From the NCBI RefSeq assembly GCF_000282055.1, contig NZ_AKJZ01000011.1, positions 1 through 33,261 on the forward strand: a DNA stretch of 33,261 bases. The letters are read 5' to 3'. Below, piece after piece: positions 1 through 7,241 of this stretch. The DNA is from Flavobacterium sp. CF136. Lineage in GTDB: Bacteria > Bacteroidota > Bacteroidia > Flavobacteriales > Flavobacteriaceae. The notes below the pieces were generated by a model that saw only the letters and a list, made by a program, of their open reading frames with translations, was not told the DNA's origin and did no database searches. Each line of letters starts with the position of its first letter. Position 1 is the stretch's first letter. The translations under genes and the position numbers were made by a program.

Positions 1-9
1 AGCCGAATG

Positions 10-103
10 GACTCAGGGTGACATTGATTAACCAATGGGTTTATTTTAATCCTTTCAATTCAATTAGCGAAAATTCGTGAAATTCGTGGCAAAAAATTTT
101 TAT
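10..103. repeat. Fragments of two intergenic repeat types (B-like and A)
   Basis: Bases 10-25 (ACTCAGGGTGACATT core) resemble the 'GTCACTCTGAGCGAAG' type seen again at 3194-3220. Bases 83-103 carry AAATTCGTGGCAAAAAATTT, the same right arm as the palindrome at 8642-8777. No left arm is visible here, so this is a half element. No gene is seen in 1-160. Confidence 0.5.
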
Positions 104-105
104 AA

Positions 106-136
106 ACAAAAAAGGTCTGACTTTCGTCAAACCTGT
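106..136 (-). terminator. Terminator of the thioredoxin gene
   Basis: Read on the minus strand, an 8-bp stem with one mismatch (bases 113-120 with 127-134) and a six-base loop is followed by a run of T (TTTTTTGTTT). It starts about 25 bases after the thioredoxin stop codon. Confidence 0.6.
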
Positions 137-160
137 TTTATATAAATCATAATCTTACGA

Positions 161-478
161 TTACAACAAAGCGTCTAAACTATCTGCGTAGGTTTGTTTC
201 GGAGCAACTCCTACTTGTTTTCCTACTACTTCACCGTTATGAAAAACCAAAACGGTTGGTATGTTACGCACACCATATTTGGCAGCAAATTCCTGGTTTG
301 CATCTACATCAACTTTTCCAACAACTACTTTACCTTCGTATTCGCTGCTTAGTTCGTCAATGATTGGACCAACCATTCTACAAGGACCACACCATGCTGC
401 CCAAAAATCTACCATTACCGGTTTATCTGATTTCAAAACTACTTCGTCAAAAGTAGCATCTGTTATTGCTAATGCCAT
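161..478 (-). CDS. trxA: Thioredoxin
   Basis: Small cytoplasmic dithiol-disulfide oxidoreductase that keeps protein thiols reduced, normally recharged by thioredoxin reductase. The 105-residue length is typical. The active site WCGPC is at residues 29-33, preceded by VDFWAAWC. The cis-proline loop RNIPTVLVF and the later GEVVGKQVG segment match the thioredoxin fold. It starts at an ATG with MALAITDATF and stands alone, with a terminator just downstream and a candidate -7 box about 75 bases upstream. The family call is secure; a particular reductase partner cannot be read from the window. Confidence 0.96.
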   Translation of the reverse strand: MALAITDATFDEVVLKSDKPVMVDFWAAWCGPCRMVGPIIDELSSEYEGKVVVGKVDVDANQEFAAKYGVRNIPTVLVFHNGEVVGKQVGVAPKQTYADSLDALL

Positions 479-552
479 AATAAATTATTTTAAGATTATC
501 CCTAAACTTTAATGAGGGAGAACAATTTTTTAATAAGTTTTAAACTTGAGTA

Positions 553-579
553 CAAATTTAGAAATTTAAAATCAATCAA
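553..579 (-). promoter_or_regulatory. Candidate promoter of trxA
   Basis: The minus strand reads TAAATTTG (560 to 553), a match to the Bacteroidota -7 box TAnnTTTG. A TTG (579 to 577) lies 16 bases upstream of it, just short of the usual 17-23. It would leave a leader of roughly 65 bases before the trxA ATG. Confidence 0.4.
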
Positions 580-741
580 ACATCATTACCAAATTAGTTT
601 TGGTTATAAATGTATTGTCAATAATTATATTAACACTAAACCTATTATTAATATGTCTGTGTTCAGCAATAATGAAACCCAAATTTCTAAAATAACGTCC
701 GTTTTTATCTTACCTTTAAATAATTAAGAAAATTCGTTCTG

Positions 742-3192
742 ATGAAGGCAACTTTACATAAAATAAAAAACTTTTTACAATCTGCCCGATTTAAAAAATA
801 TGCCAGGCGCTTTGGCTTTTTTATTTTAGGATGCATTACATTCCTGCTTATTACCAGCGGAGCTTTGTCTTTTTACTTCAATCGGAACAAAACCGAAATC
901 ATAGCCAAAATCAACACGAAAATCAATGAAAACATCAACGGTAAATTTCATGTTGGCGATTTCCAGTATAAATTTTTAACGGGTTTTCCCAACTTTACCC
1001 TGGCCTTAAAAGATGTCGAACTCAAAGACAACCAATGGCAAACGCATCATCATACATTATTGAAAGCCAAGGAAATCGAAGCCCGTCTGAATATCTGGAG
1101 TTTACTAAAACACGAAATCAATATTCATAAAATCCTGATTAACGAAGCCGATATTTATGTTTACAAAGCCGAAAATGGTTATTCGAACGCCAATATTTTT
1201 AAACCAAAAAAGAAAAAATCTTCTGAAAAGGAATCCGGAACCACAATTGACCAAATCGACCTCAACAACGTTCATTTTACTTTAGACAACCGCATCGGAC
1301 ATAAATTGTTTGATTTTGATATCGGGAGTTTAAAATCGGAAATAGATTATGATGGAGACGACTGGCAGACCAATGTGTTTTTGAATACCCAAATCAGCAG
1401 TTTGGCTTTTAATACCTTTCATGGCAGTTTTGCCAAACAAAAAGTACTCAAAGGAACTTTTTCGGTTTCTTATTCGGCCGAAAATGAAAAAATTGATGTA
1501 GTGACCAAAAACCTGAAAATCGGAACAGACACTTTTGATATTACAGCTTTTTTTAACCTTGCCAAAGGCAATGCGCTTTTCGGAATCAATATCAGCACCA
1601 GTATTTTATGGCAAAATGCTTCGGATTTAATGTCCCGAAACATCAGTTCTAAAATTGACCGATTTGATTTGAAAAAAGAAATTGATGTCAATTGCGATAT
1701 CAAAGGTGATTTTAATGTCGAAGGCGATCCAAAAATTGTGGTAAAGACAGAAATTAAAAACAACGAACTCAGTATTCCCGACGGATTGATTACCGATTGT
1801 AATTTCAAAGGTATTTTTACCAATAATTTCAAGCCCAAAAACGGTTTCAACGACGCCAATTCGGCAATTATCCTGACTCATTTTACGGGGAATTACCGGG
1901 ATATTCCGCTTACAATTCCGCAGGCCGTTATCAGTAATTTGGAAAAACCAATTGCAACCGGCTCTGTAAATTTGGATTTCGATGTTACAAGACTCAACGA
2001 AATAAGCAGCGACAAATGGATTCAGTTTACAGAAGGCCACGCCAAAGCCAACTTAAAATTTCGGTTTGACATCGTCGATTTGTACATCACCAAACCCCGT
2101 TTTACAGGAAATGTCAACGTCAGCGACGTCTCATTTCATTATATTCCGAATGATGTTCATGCCGTAAAAACCAATGTACAGCTTGACTTTACCGAAAAAG
2201 CACTGATCGTCAGACAAATTACCTATAAACACAAGAAAAACACAATTTTTATCGAAGGCAAAATCGATAATTTCCTGAATCTCTATTATGACGCTCCGGA
2301 AAAAATGATTGTCAACTGGAACGTATATTGTCCCAATATTGATGTCAAACAATTATTGGCGGTTTTAGCGGTTTCGCAGAAAAGAAAAACAACGGCAAAA
2401 AAGAAGAATACTATTTCGAACCAACTGCGAACCGCAATCGATAAATGTTCTGTCGTTATCGACATCAAAGCCGATAAAATCAGCTACAATAAACTGACTG
2501 CAACCAATACCAAAGCTACTATCCAAATGATTGATTCCAGATTATTGGTCAAAAATGGTTCCATGCAGACTTCCGGCGGCAGCGTTACTTTCAGTGGAGC
2601 TTTGACACCTCAGGGCAAAAACTATACTTTCAGCTCCAACGCACAGGTAAACCGGGTTGATATTGCGCATTTTCTAAGGTCATTTAACAATTTCGGAATC
2701 AGCTCATTTAACCCAAGTAACATTCGGGGAAAGCTTAGCAGTAAAGCTAGTGTTACTGCTTTAATTAACAGCAAAGGCGAAATGATTACCAATTCGATGC
2801 GCGGAAACCTGACCTTTAATGTCACTCAGGGCGTTTTACTGAATTTTGAACCCATCGTAAAAGTGGGCAAATTTGCTTTTCCGTTCCGTGATGTCGAAAA
2901 TATTACTTTCAGCGATTTATCAGGCAATCTCAAAATGCGTGGTGAACAAATCGATGTCAATAATTTAATCATCAGTTCCAGCGTTTTAAACATGGATGCA
3001 GAAGGCATTTATTCCTTTGGCCGGGGCACCAATCTAGCCCTCACCATCCCACTCCGAAACTCCAAAAACGACATCAACCTGGCCAGCAAAGCCGAGCGTG
3101 ACGCCGTTCGGGATCGCGGAATTATTCTGCATTTAATCGCACTGGATGATCAGGGGAAGATGAAAATTAAATGGGGGAAGAAGGATAAATAA
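742..3192 (+). CDS. AsmA-like envelope protein
   Basis: Large 816-residue protein of the AsmA/AsmA-like C-terminal type. Residues 1-23 are basic and a single membrane segment follows (about 24-46, FGFFILGCITFLLITSG), so the long remainder should lie in the periplasm. The body is rich in short beta strands with repeated patterns such as 'INGKFHVGDFQY', and the C-terminal third (about 560-800, with 'GGSVTFSGALTPQG' and 'GNLTFNVTQGVLLNFEPI') is the AsmA-type region. Related proteins (AsmA, TamB, YhdP) are linked to lipid movement between membranes and outer-membrane assembly. A role here is inferred from family only. It appears monocistronic, with a hairpin terminator at 3339-3371. Confidence 0.85.
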   Translation: MKATLHKIKNFLQSARFKKYARRFGFFILGCITFLLITSGALSFYFNRNKTEIIAKINTKINENINGKFHVGDFQYKFLTGFPNFTLALKDVELKDNQWQTHHHTLLKAKEIEARLNIWSLLKHEINIHKILINEADIYVYKAENGYSNANIFKPKKKKSSEKESGTTIDQIDLNNVHFTLDNRIGHKLFDFDIGSLKSEIDYDGDDWQTNVFLNTQISSLAFNTFHGSFAKQKVLKGTFSVSYSAENEKIDVVTKNLKIGTDTFDITAFFNLAKGNALFGINISTSILWQNASDLMSRNISSKIDRFDLKKEIDVNCDIKGDFNVEGDPKIVVKTEIKNNELSIPDGLITDCNFKGIFTNNFKPKNGFNDANSAIILTHFTGNYRDIPLTIPQAVISNLEKPIATGSVNLDFDVTRLNEISSDKWIQFTEGHAKANLKFRFDIVDLYITKPRFTGNVNVSDVSFHYIPNDVHAVKTNVQLDFTEKALIVRQITYKHKKNTIFIEGKIDNFLNLYYDAPEKMIVNWNVYCPNIDVKQLLAVLAVSQKRKTTAKKKNTISNQLRTAIDKCSVVIDIKADKISYNKLTATNTKATIQMIDSRLLVKNGSMQTSGGSVTFSGALTPQGKNYTFSSNAQVNRVDIAHFLRSFNNFGISSFNPSNIRGKLSSKASVTALINSKGEMITNSMRGNLTFNVTQGVLLNFEPIVKVGKFAFPFRDVENITFSDLSGNLKMRGEQIDVNNLIISSSVLNMDAEGIYSFGRGTNLALTIPLRNSKNDINLASKAERDAVRDRGIILHLIALDDQGKMKIKWGKKDK

Positions 3193-3193
3193 A

Positions 3194-3220
3194 CTGTCAC
3201 TCTGAGCGAAGTTGAAGAAT
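3194..3220. repeat. Intergenic repeat type B
   Basis: The stretch containing GTCACTCTGAGCGAAG sits directly after the AsmA-like stop codon. Related sequences lie at 10408-10427 and 32566-32630, all sharing a GAGCGgAGTcGAAG-like core. Confidence 0.55.
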
Positions 3221-3306
3221 CAGGAGCCACTTCCTGCTCTCCGCTTTATCTTTTGTGGCGAACCCCGCCATAAAAGGATATCGCTGCTATCAGGGCTAGG
3301 GGTTTG
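3221..3306. repeat. GC-richer structured intergenic element with strong hairpin
   Basis: This roughly 85-base stretch is markedly richer in G and C than its surroundings. It holds a hairpin at 3248-3279 (ATC-TTTTGTGGCG pairing with CGCCATAAAA-GGAT, one bulged G and one G-T pair, loop about AACC). It ends in CAGGGCTAGGGGTTTGGG. No ORF covers it. It may be an interspersed repeat or a structured RNA; only one copy is in this window, so its copy number cannot be judged here. The 303-base gap 3193-3495 holds this, the type B repeat, a terminator and a -7 box. Confidence 0.45.
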
Positions 3307-3338
3307 GGTTTCATGAAAAAATTTTAGAAATATTATTA

Positions 3339-3371
3339 AACGCCAGTCAGAAATGATGGGCGTTTTTTTAT
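3339..3371 (+). terminator. Probable terminator downstream of the AsmA-like gene
   Basis: AAACGCC (3339-3345) pairs with GGCGTTT (about 3359-3365) across a 13-base loop, and a run of T follows. It could end transcription coming from the AsmA-like gene and the structured element. Confidence 0.6.
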
Positions 3372-3429
3372 TGAGAAAACTAAAAATTAACAAGGTCAAT
3401 TGTAGGCGGGTTAATTATTGTCTAAAAAC

Positions 3430-3437
3430 TACATTTG
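3430..3437 (+). promoter_or_regulatory. Candidate -7 box for the acidic protein gene
   Basis: TACATTTG matches TAnnTTTG and lies about 60 bases before the ATG at 3496. The nearest upstream TTG copies are at unfavourable spacing (9 and 27 bases). Confidence 0.35.
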
Positions 3438-3495
3438 AATAAATCTTGTTTTAAAATATTTTTTAGAATAATAACCAAAAATCCATTATCAAGAA

Positions 3496-3966
3496 ATGAA
3501 ATATTTAGCAGAAATAATTTTCGGAAAAGATCAAGTAAGGAAATTTCATAATAATGAACCTTTAAATGATTTTGAAAAAATCATCAACTTAAAAAAATAC
3601 AATTTTGAGTGTCGAGCAGAAAGAAATGCATTTTATAAGGGAATTGATGAAGCAATGGGTTGGTTAGAATTTAGAGTAATTAAAGAATTTGAAGAGAAAG
3701 ATCACAAAGATAAGGAAGATGAAGATAAATTTGATTACTGGGCATTTATTGAAAAATATTATCCAAAGTATTACCATTGTGACACTGTTTTATTAAGCGA
3801 CATTTTAACAAGAAAACTTAATGGTGGAGAAATTTGTGAAGAAGATGAGGAGTATATTAAAGATTGGGATATTAGGAAAGAGTTATTTGAAGTAGATAAA
3901 GAATTACTTTTGGAGGCTTTTGAAAACTACTTCAATATTATTTACCCTGAAAATCTCAATCTCTAA
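3496..3966 (+). CDS. Hypothetical acidic protein
   Basis: I do not recognise this 156-residue protein. It has no signal peptide or membrane segment, so it is probably cytoplasmic. It is strongly acidic, with a charged cluster at about residues 63-82 (EEFEEKD..DKEDEDKFD) and another near 110-120 (GGEICEEDEEYIKDWD). Aromatic residues are frequent (WAFIEKYYPKYYHC). It starts at an ATG. Codon use is visibly more AT-rich than that of the AsmA-like gene before it or hpf after it. The HNH endonuclease gene follows 92 bases downstream on the same strand and has its own candidate -7 box. An inhibitor or immunity role for that enzyme is possible from acidity and position, but nothing in the sequence proves it. 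Confidence 0.75.
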   Translation: MKYLAEIIFGKDQVRKFHNNEPLNDFEKIINLKKYNFECRAERNAFYKGIDEAMGWLEFRVIKEFEEKDHKDKEDEDKFDYWAFIEKYYPKYYHCDTVLLSDILTRKLNGGEICEEDEEYIKDWDIRKELFEVDKELLLEAFENYFNIIYPENLNL

Positions 3967-4024
3967 AAATTTAGTTTAAACAAAAGTCATTAAATCTGTA
4001 GAGTCCACTTTCTTATTTTATATC

Positions 4025-4032
4025 TATATTTG
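4025..4032 (+). promoter_or_regulatory. Candidate -7 box for the HNH gene
   Basis: TATATTTG matches TAnnTTTG, 27 bases before the ATG at 4059. No TTG lies at the expected upstream spacing. Confidence 0.4.
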
Positions 4033-4058
4033 ATATTATATATCCAAAATTAGAAATA

Positions 4059-4844
4059 ATGCCATCACCAAGACTCTGGACAAAAGAAGAATTAATCCTT
4101 GCTTTTAATTTATATCTAAAAATAGCTTTTGGAAAAACTCATTCAAACAATCCAAAGATTATTGAATTAGCAAATCTTATTAATAGAACACCTGCTTCAA
4201 TAGTAATGAGATTGGGAAATTTTGCAAGTATAGATCCTTTTCATATTAACAGAGGGATAAGCGGATTGAAAAACGGGATGAATCAAGTTCAACCTATTTG
4301 GAATGAATTTTTTCATAATCAAGAAGAACTGATATACATAAGTGAACAAATTCTTGCCCAAAAAGAAAACACTTCAATCGAAAAGAAATACGAAAATATA
4401 CTTTTTGATCTCAAAGAATTAAAAGGTGAGAATGTTATTAGGGCAGTAAAAACGAGAGTAAATCAAACTGTTTTTAGACAAATGGTTTTATCTAATTATA
4501 ACAATAAATGTGCAATTACTGGCATTGATATTCCTGAACTTTTGTTAGCAAGTCATATAATGCCTTGGTCCAAAAATGAAGAACATCGTCTCAATCCTGA
4601 AAATGGAATTTGTTTTTCTGCACTTTATGACAAAGCATTCGATAAAGGATTAATTGGAATCAACACAAATCATGAAATTATATTCTCGGATAAAATTAAA
4701 AAGAAAAAGGATACCGAATTTTATAGCAAATATTTCACTTCAATTGAAAATCAAAAAATCATTGTTGCTCAAAAATATTCCCCTCGAAAAGAATTTCTCG
4801 AATATCATCTAGATACAATTTTTAACAAACAAATACTATTTTAA
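4059..4844 (+). CDS. HNH endonuclease with N-terminal helical domain
   Basis: A 261-residue protein with two parts. The C-terminal half is an HNH nuclease of the type found in restriction-like proteins (PF13391-like): CAITG at 151-155, ASHIMPW with His166, the NGICFSALYDKAFD block with Asn182 and Asp191, and a final basic strand region. The N-terminal 100 residues (MPSPRLWTKEELILAFNLYL..) look helical and resemble a DNA-binding or specificity module. Conserved metal-binding and catalytic positions appear intact. No methyltransferase gene is nearby, so a classic type II restriction pair is not present; a modification-dependent or stand-alone nuclease is possible. The gene is AT-rich and sits in an apparent insertion between the AsmA-like gene and hpf. 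Confidence 0.85.
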   Translation: MPSPRLWTKEELILAFNLYLKIAFGKTHSNNPKIIELANLINRTPASIVMRLGNFASIDPFHINRGISGLKNGMNQVQPIWNEFFHNQEELIYISEQILAQKENTSIEKKYENILFDLKELKGENVIRAVKTRVNQTVFRQMVLSNYNNKCAITGIDIPELLLASHIMPWSKNEEHRLNPENGICFSALYDKAFDKGLIGINTNHEIIFSDKIKKKKDTEFYSKYFTSIENQKIIVAQKYSPRKEFLEYHLDTIFNKQILF

Positions 4845-4862
4845 AACGTTGTTTGTTATTTT
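4824..4862 (+). terminator. Possible terminator of the HNH gene
   Basis: AACAAACAA (4824-4832, inside the end of the coding sequence) pairs perfectly with TTGTTTGTT (4849-4857) and is followed by ATTTT. The stem is AT-rich, so it would be weak. Confidence 0.4.
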
Positions 4863-4903
4863 AAAAATTCCCAACAATTTTTCATAATCTTTCCTTAACT
4901 CAC

Positions 4904-4934
4904 TTGGCTTTTCATCTTAAATAAAATAGCTTTG
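4904..4934 (+). promoter_or_regulatory. Promoter of the HPF gene
   Basis: TTG at 4904-4906 and TAGCTTTG at 4927-4934 are separated by 20 bases, an exact fit to the Bacteroidota sigma-A consensus TTG-N17-23-TAnnTTTG. Transcription would start about 20 bases before the ATG at 4961. Confidence 0.75.
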
Positions 4935-4960
4935 AGAATAATCATTAAATATACACCGAT

Positions 4961-5275
4961 ATGAAAATTCAAATCAATACCGACAAAAACATAGAAGGAC
5001 ACGAAAGATTAGAAACGTATTTCTCTGGCGAATTAGAAAAAGGCTTAACGCGTTTTGAGGATAAAATAACCCGCATCGAAGTACATTTCGGAGATGAGAA
5101 CGGTGAGAAATTCAGCTTAAACGATAAAAAATGCGTAATCGAAGTCCGTACTGCAAAACTTCAGCCTCTAACGGTTACAGAACACGCCGATACGCTTGAA
5201 AAAGCTTTTCAGGGTGCTTTGGCAAAAATCAAAAAATCATTGACCACGACTTTCGAAAAAATGAAAGCGCACTAA
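4961..5275 (+). CDS. hpf: Ribosome hibernation-promoting factor (short HPF/RaiA type)
   Basis: A 104-residue protein of the HPF/RaiA family, which binds the small ribosomal subunit in the decoding region and silences or protects ribosomes in poor growth conditions. Visible features are the strand MKIQINTDKNIEG, the LETYFSGELEKGLTRFEDKITRIEVHFGDENG helix-strand, and the end helix DTLEKAFQGALAKIKKSLTTTFEKMK. The length corresponds to the short form without the dimerising C-terminal domain of long HPF. A very good promoter precedes it. It is a single gene, flanked downstream by a type C palindrome. Confidence 0.88.
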   Translation: MKIQINTDKNIEGHERLETYFSGELEKGLTRFEDKITRIEVHFGDENGEKFSLNDKKCVIEVRTAKLQPLTVTEHADTLEKAFQGALAKIKKSLTTTFEKMKAH

Positions 5276-5294
5276 AAATACAGGTTACTTTTTT

Positions 5295-5376
5295 AAACCA
5301 TATAAGTTATATAAGTTCATATTAAGTATTGCGCTAAACGGCGAGACTTAAATTCCTTACATAACTTATATGGTTT
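5295..5376. repeat. Palindromic intergenic repeat type C (copy 1)
   Basis: AAACCATATAAGTTAT (5295-5310) is perfectly inverted at 5361-5376, enclosing about 50 bases. The same arm core recurs at 32508-32527 and 32662-32681, and a half arm at 6118-6130. It lies between the convergent ends of hpf and the repeat lipoprotein and could also help terminate both. Confidence 0.7.
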
Positions 5377-5400
5377 ATTTTTTTGGCTTGTTTCTAACTT

Positions 5401-6072
5401 CTATGATTTTGGCAACGGCGCTCCCACTGCAATATCGCAGCGATGTCCCGGTTTTCCGTGTGCAGGATTCATACCTTCGGCTGTGGTTACGGTTTTTCCA
5501 TTAGCACTTTCGGTACTTAATAATGCCGGAACAGCAGTATTGTCTGCAGGAGGTGACACGGTAAACGTTTTTTCGACAGTTCCTCCTTGTGGAGCGGCAG
5601 CAACTGGTTTCGCAACAGGAGAATTCAGAGGTGCCCCTACCGGAATGTCACATCTGTGACCCGGCTGCCCGTGCGAAGGATTCATTCCTTTTGCTACTTT
5701 CACCGGAGCTGCAGTAGTTGTTGTTACTACATTTTTCTGATTCGGATTTACCTGAACTGTTTGTACAGGCTGCGCAGTTGTAGTCTGCCCTTTTGTTGCA
5801 GCAGAATTTAACGGCGCGCCAACCGCAATATCGCAACGATGTCCCGGCTGCCCGTGTGCAGGATTAATTCCTCCATTGGAACTTAAAACTGTACTGGAAT
5901 TTATAGGCGGGTTTTGCACTGCCGGAGCAGTAGTTTTAGAAGTATCTTTCGCAAGTCCTAATCTAACCAATTCAGAAGTTGGCGTACTTTCCTGAGGCTC
6001 GAGTTCTTTTTTGCAGGAAGTAAAAAGTAAGGAAATAATCGCTATTGAAGTTATGTAGATTTTTGCATTCAT
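5401..6072 (-). CDS. Lipoprotein with three GHRCD repeats
   Basis: A 223-residue predicted lipoprotein. I chose the ATG at 6072 (MNAKIYITSIAIIS) because it begins a standard lipoprotein signal ending FTSC, with lipidated Cys20; the upstream in-frame ATG at 6096 adds eight residues ahead of the signal. The mature protein is a low-complexity linker rich in Thr, Pro, Ala and Val, carrying three near-identical 20-residue blocks with consensus GMNPAHGQPGHRCDI followed by VGAPL. They start at about residues 67, 129 and 202. Each has two His and one Cys in HGxPGHRC spacing, which might bind metal or haem or form disulfides; this is inference. No function is known to me. The gene is monocistronic and convergent with hpf. 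Confidence 0.85.
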   Translation of the reverse strand: MNAKIYITSIAIISLLFTSCKKELEPQESTPTSELVRLGLAKDTSKTTAPAVQNPPINSSTVLSSNGGINPAHGQPGHRCDIAVGAPLNSAATKGQTTTAQPVQTVQVNPNQKNVVTTTTAAPVKVAKGMNPSHGQPGHRCDIPVGAPLNSPVAKPVAAAPQGGTVEKTFTVSPPADNTAVPALLSTESANGKTVTTAEGMNPAHGKPGHRCDIAVGAPLPKS

Positions 6073-6117
6073 GATTGGGAATTTTAAAACACTCAAATAT
6101 ACTGGTTTTTTAAAATT

Positions 6118-6330
6118 AAACCATATAAGTGATCTAAGATAATTTAAGTTTTGCTTTGATTTACTTTGTCATTTAGTCTCGAAAAGGCGCGGAGTCGCAA
6201 ATAAAATTAAAATCTTTGCGTCTTCGCTCCTTTGTGAGAAACTACAATTAGCTTACATTTTCTTATATTTCTTATACAGTTTAAAAAATTAAACCATAGC
6301 AACTACTGGAAGATAATTTAAGTTTTACAT
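6118..6330. repeat. Direct repeats flanking an inverted repeat of type D
   Basis: AATTAAACCATA plus AGATAATTTAAGTTTT occur at about 6113-6156 and again at 6284-6326. Between them an imperfect inverted repeat has its left arm at 6176-6206 (TCTCGAAAAGGCGCGGAG) and right arm at 6212-6242 (CTTCGCTCCTTTGTGAGA). The roughly 415-base gap from 6073 to 6488 is filled by this and the type E palindrome; no gene is seen. Confidence 0.55.
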
Positions 6331-6350
6331 TCACACAAAATCGTTATTTT

Positions 6351-6437
6351 TTTCACGCAGATTTGGCAGATTATACAGATTTTTTTTAATGGTAATCTAA
6401 AATTTTATCTGCTGAATCTGCGAAATCTGCGTGAAAC
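6351..6437. repeat. Palindromic intergenic repeat type E (copy 1)
   Basis: The left arm 6351-6380 begins TTTCACGCAGATTTGGCAGA and the right arm 6407-6437 ends AATCTGCGTGAAAC; they are imperfect inverted copies. Each arm is itself three tandem units of 9-10 bases around GCAGATT. Other copies lie at 10468-10535 and 14135-14217. Confidence 0.75.
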
Positions 6438-6488
6438 TTTCTATCGTTAAAAATCATTCTTTATCTTTAAACTCAAATATTATTACTC

Positions 6489-6980
6489 ATGAAAAAATCA
6501 ATCTTACTGCTTTTATTTATTACTGTTTTTGCAAACGCCCAAAATACCGAAAAAGAAAAAATCAGCCAAACGCTTGATGCCTGGCACAAAGCTGCCGCTG
6601 ATGCAAACTTTAATACTTATTTTGATTTAATGGCTGATGATGGCATTTTCATCGGAACAGATGCAACGGAAAACTGGACAAAACCTGATTTTAAAGTCTG
6701 GGCGAAACCTTTTTTCGACAAAGGAAAGACATGGAATTTTACCGCTTTAGAACGTCACATCTTTTTTGACAAAACCGGAAAAACCGCCTGGTTTGATGAA
6801 TTGCTGAATACACAGATGAAAATCTGCCGTGGTTCCGGCGTTCTGATAAAAGTTGGAAAGGAATGGAAAATCCAGCATTATGTTTTGTCCATGACCATTC
6901 CGAATGACGAAGTAGATGCAGTTATAAAAATAAAAGCACCTATTGAAGACGCCCTGATTGACAAACTTCAAAAAAAATAA
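6489..6980 (+). CDS. Secreted NTF2-like (SnoaL/DUF4440-type) protein
   Basis: A 163-residue protein with a clear signal peptide (MKKSILLLLFITVFANAQ, cut about after residue 17). The rest fits the cone-shaped NTF2-like fold: an initial helix pair (ISQTLDAWHKAAADANFNTYFDLMADDGIFIGTDATENW), then strands with TWNFTALERHIFFDKTGKTAWFDELLNTQ and GVLIKVGKEWKIQHYVLSM. This fold serves enzymes and binding proteins alike, so no substrate can be named. The protein probably acts in the periplasm. It has no partner genes and is preceded by the type E repeat, with a TATCTTTA sequence at 6462-6469 as a possible weak -7 box. Confidence 0.85.
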   Translation: MKKSILLLLFITVFANAQNTEKEKISQTLDAWHKAAADANFNTYFDLMADDGIFIGTDATENWTKPDFKVWAKPFFDKGKTWNFTALERHIFFDKTGKTAWFDELLNTQMKICRGSGVLIKVGKEWKIQHYVLSMTIPNDEVDAVIKIKAPIEDALIDKLQKK

Positions 6981-7196
6981 ACAAATTCTGACCTTCTTAT
7001 TATAATTCTAACTTATAAAGCGCTTTCCCAAACCTAATGTTAATTTCATTATAATACATTTGACAATAATAGCTTTGATTTGGAAGTTCAAAATAGGATA
7101 CTCTCAAAAAAACAGACTAAATTTTATAAAATCTACTAAAATTAAAATCCGGTCTCTATTTTGGCACCCCTAAAAATCAAAATCTTTATTTTTTTT

Positions 7197-7204
7197 TAAC
7201 TTTG
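7197..7204 (+). promoter_or_regulatory. -7 box of the ammonium transporter gene
   Basis: TAACTTTG matches TAnnTTTG and lies 37 bases before the ATG at 7242. A TTGG at 7161-7164 is too far upstream (33 bases) to be the usual -33 element. The rest of the 6981-7241 gap shows nothing recognisable. Confidence 0.5.
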
Positions 7205-7241
7205 CCCCCAAAAAAAATAGGGTTCAATAAAGTATTTGAAA

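Noticed and set aside
512..727. 71-codon frame on the plus strand upstream of the AsmA-like gene
   Set aside because: It is AT-rich without recognisable protein features and overlaps the likely trxA promoter region; no homologous pattern is seen.
1470..2040. Minus-strand frames inside the AsmA-like gene
   Set aside because: They are antisense shadows of a well-supported gene.
7162..7177. TGGCAC upstream of the ammonium transporter, as a sigma-54 promoter
   Set aside because: The -12 position reads AAAA with no GC or TTGC, and a good TAnnTTTG box lies closer to the gene at 7197.
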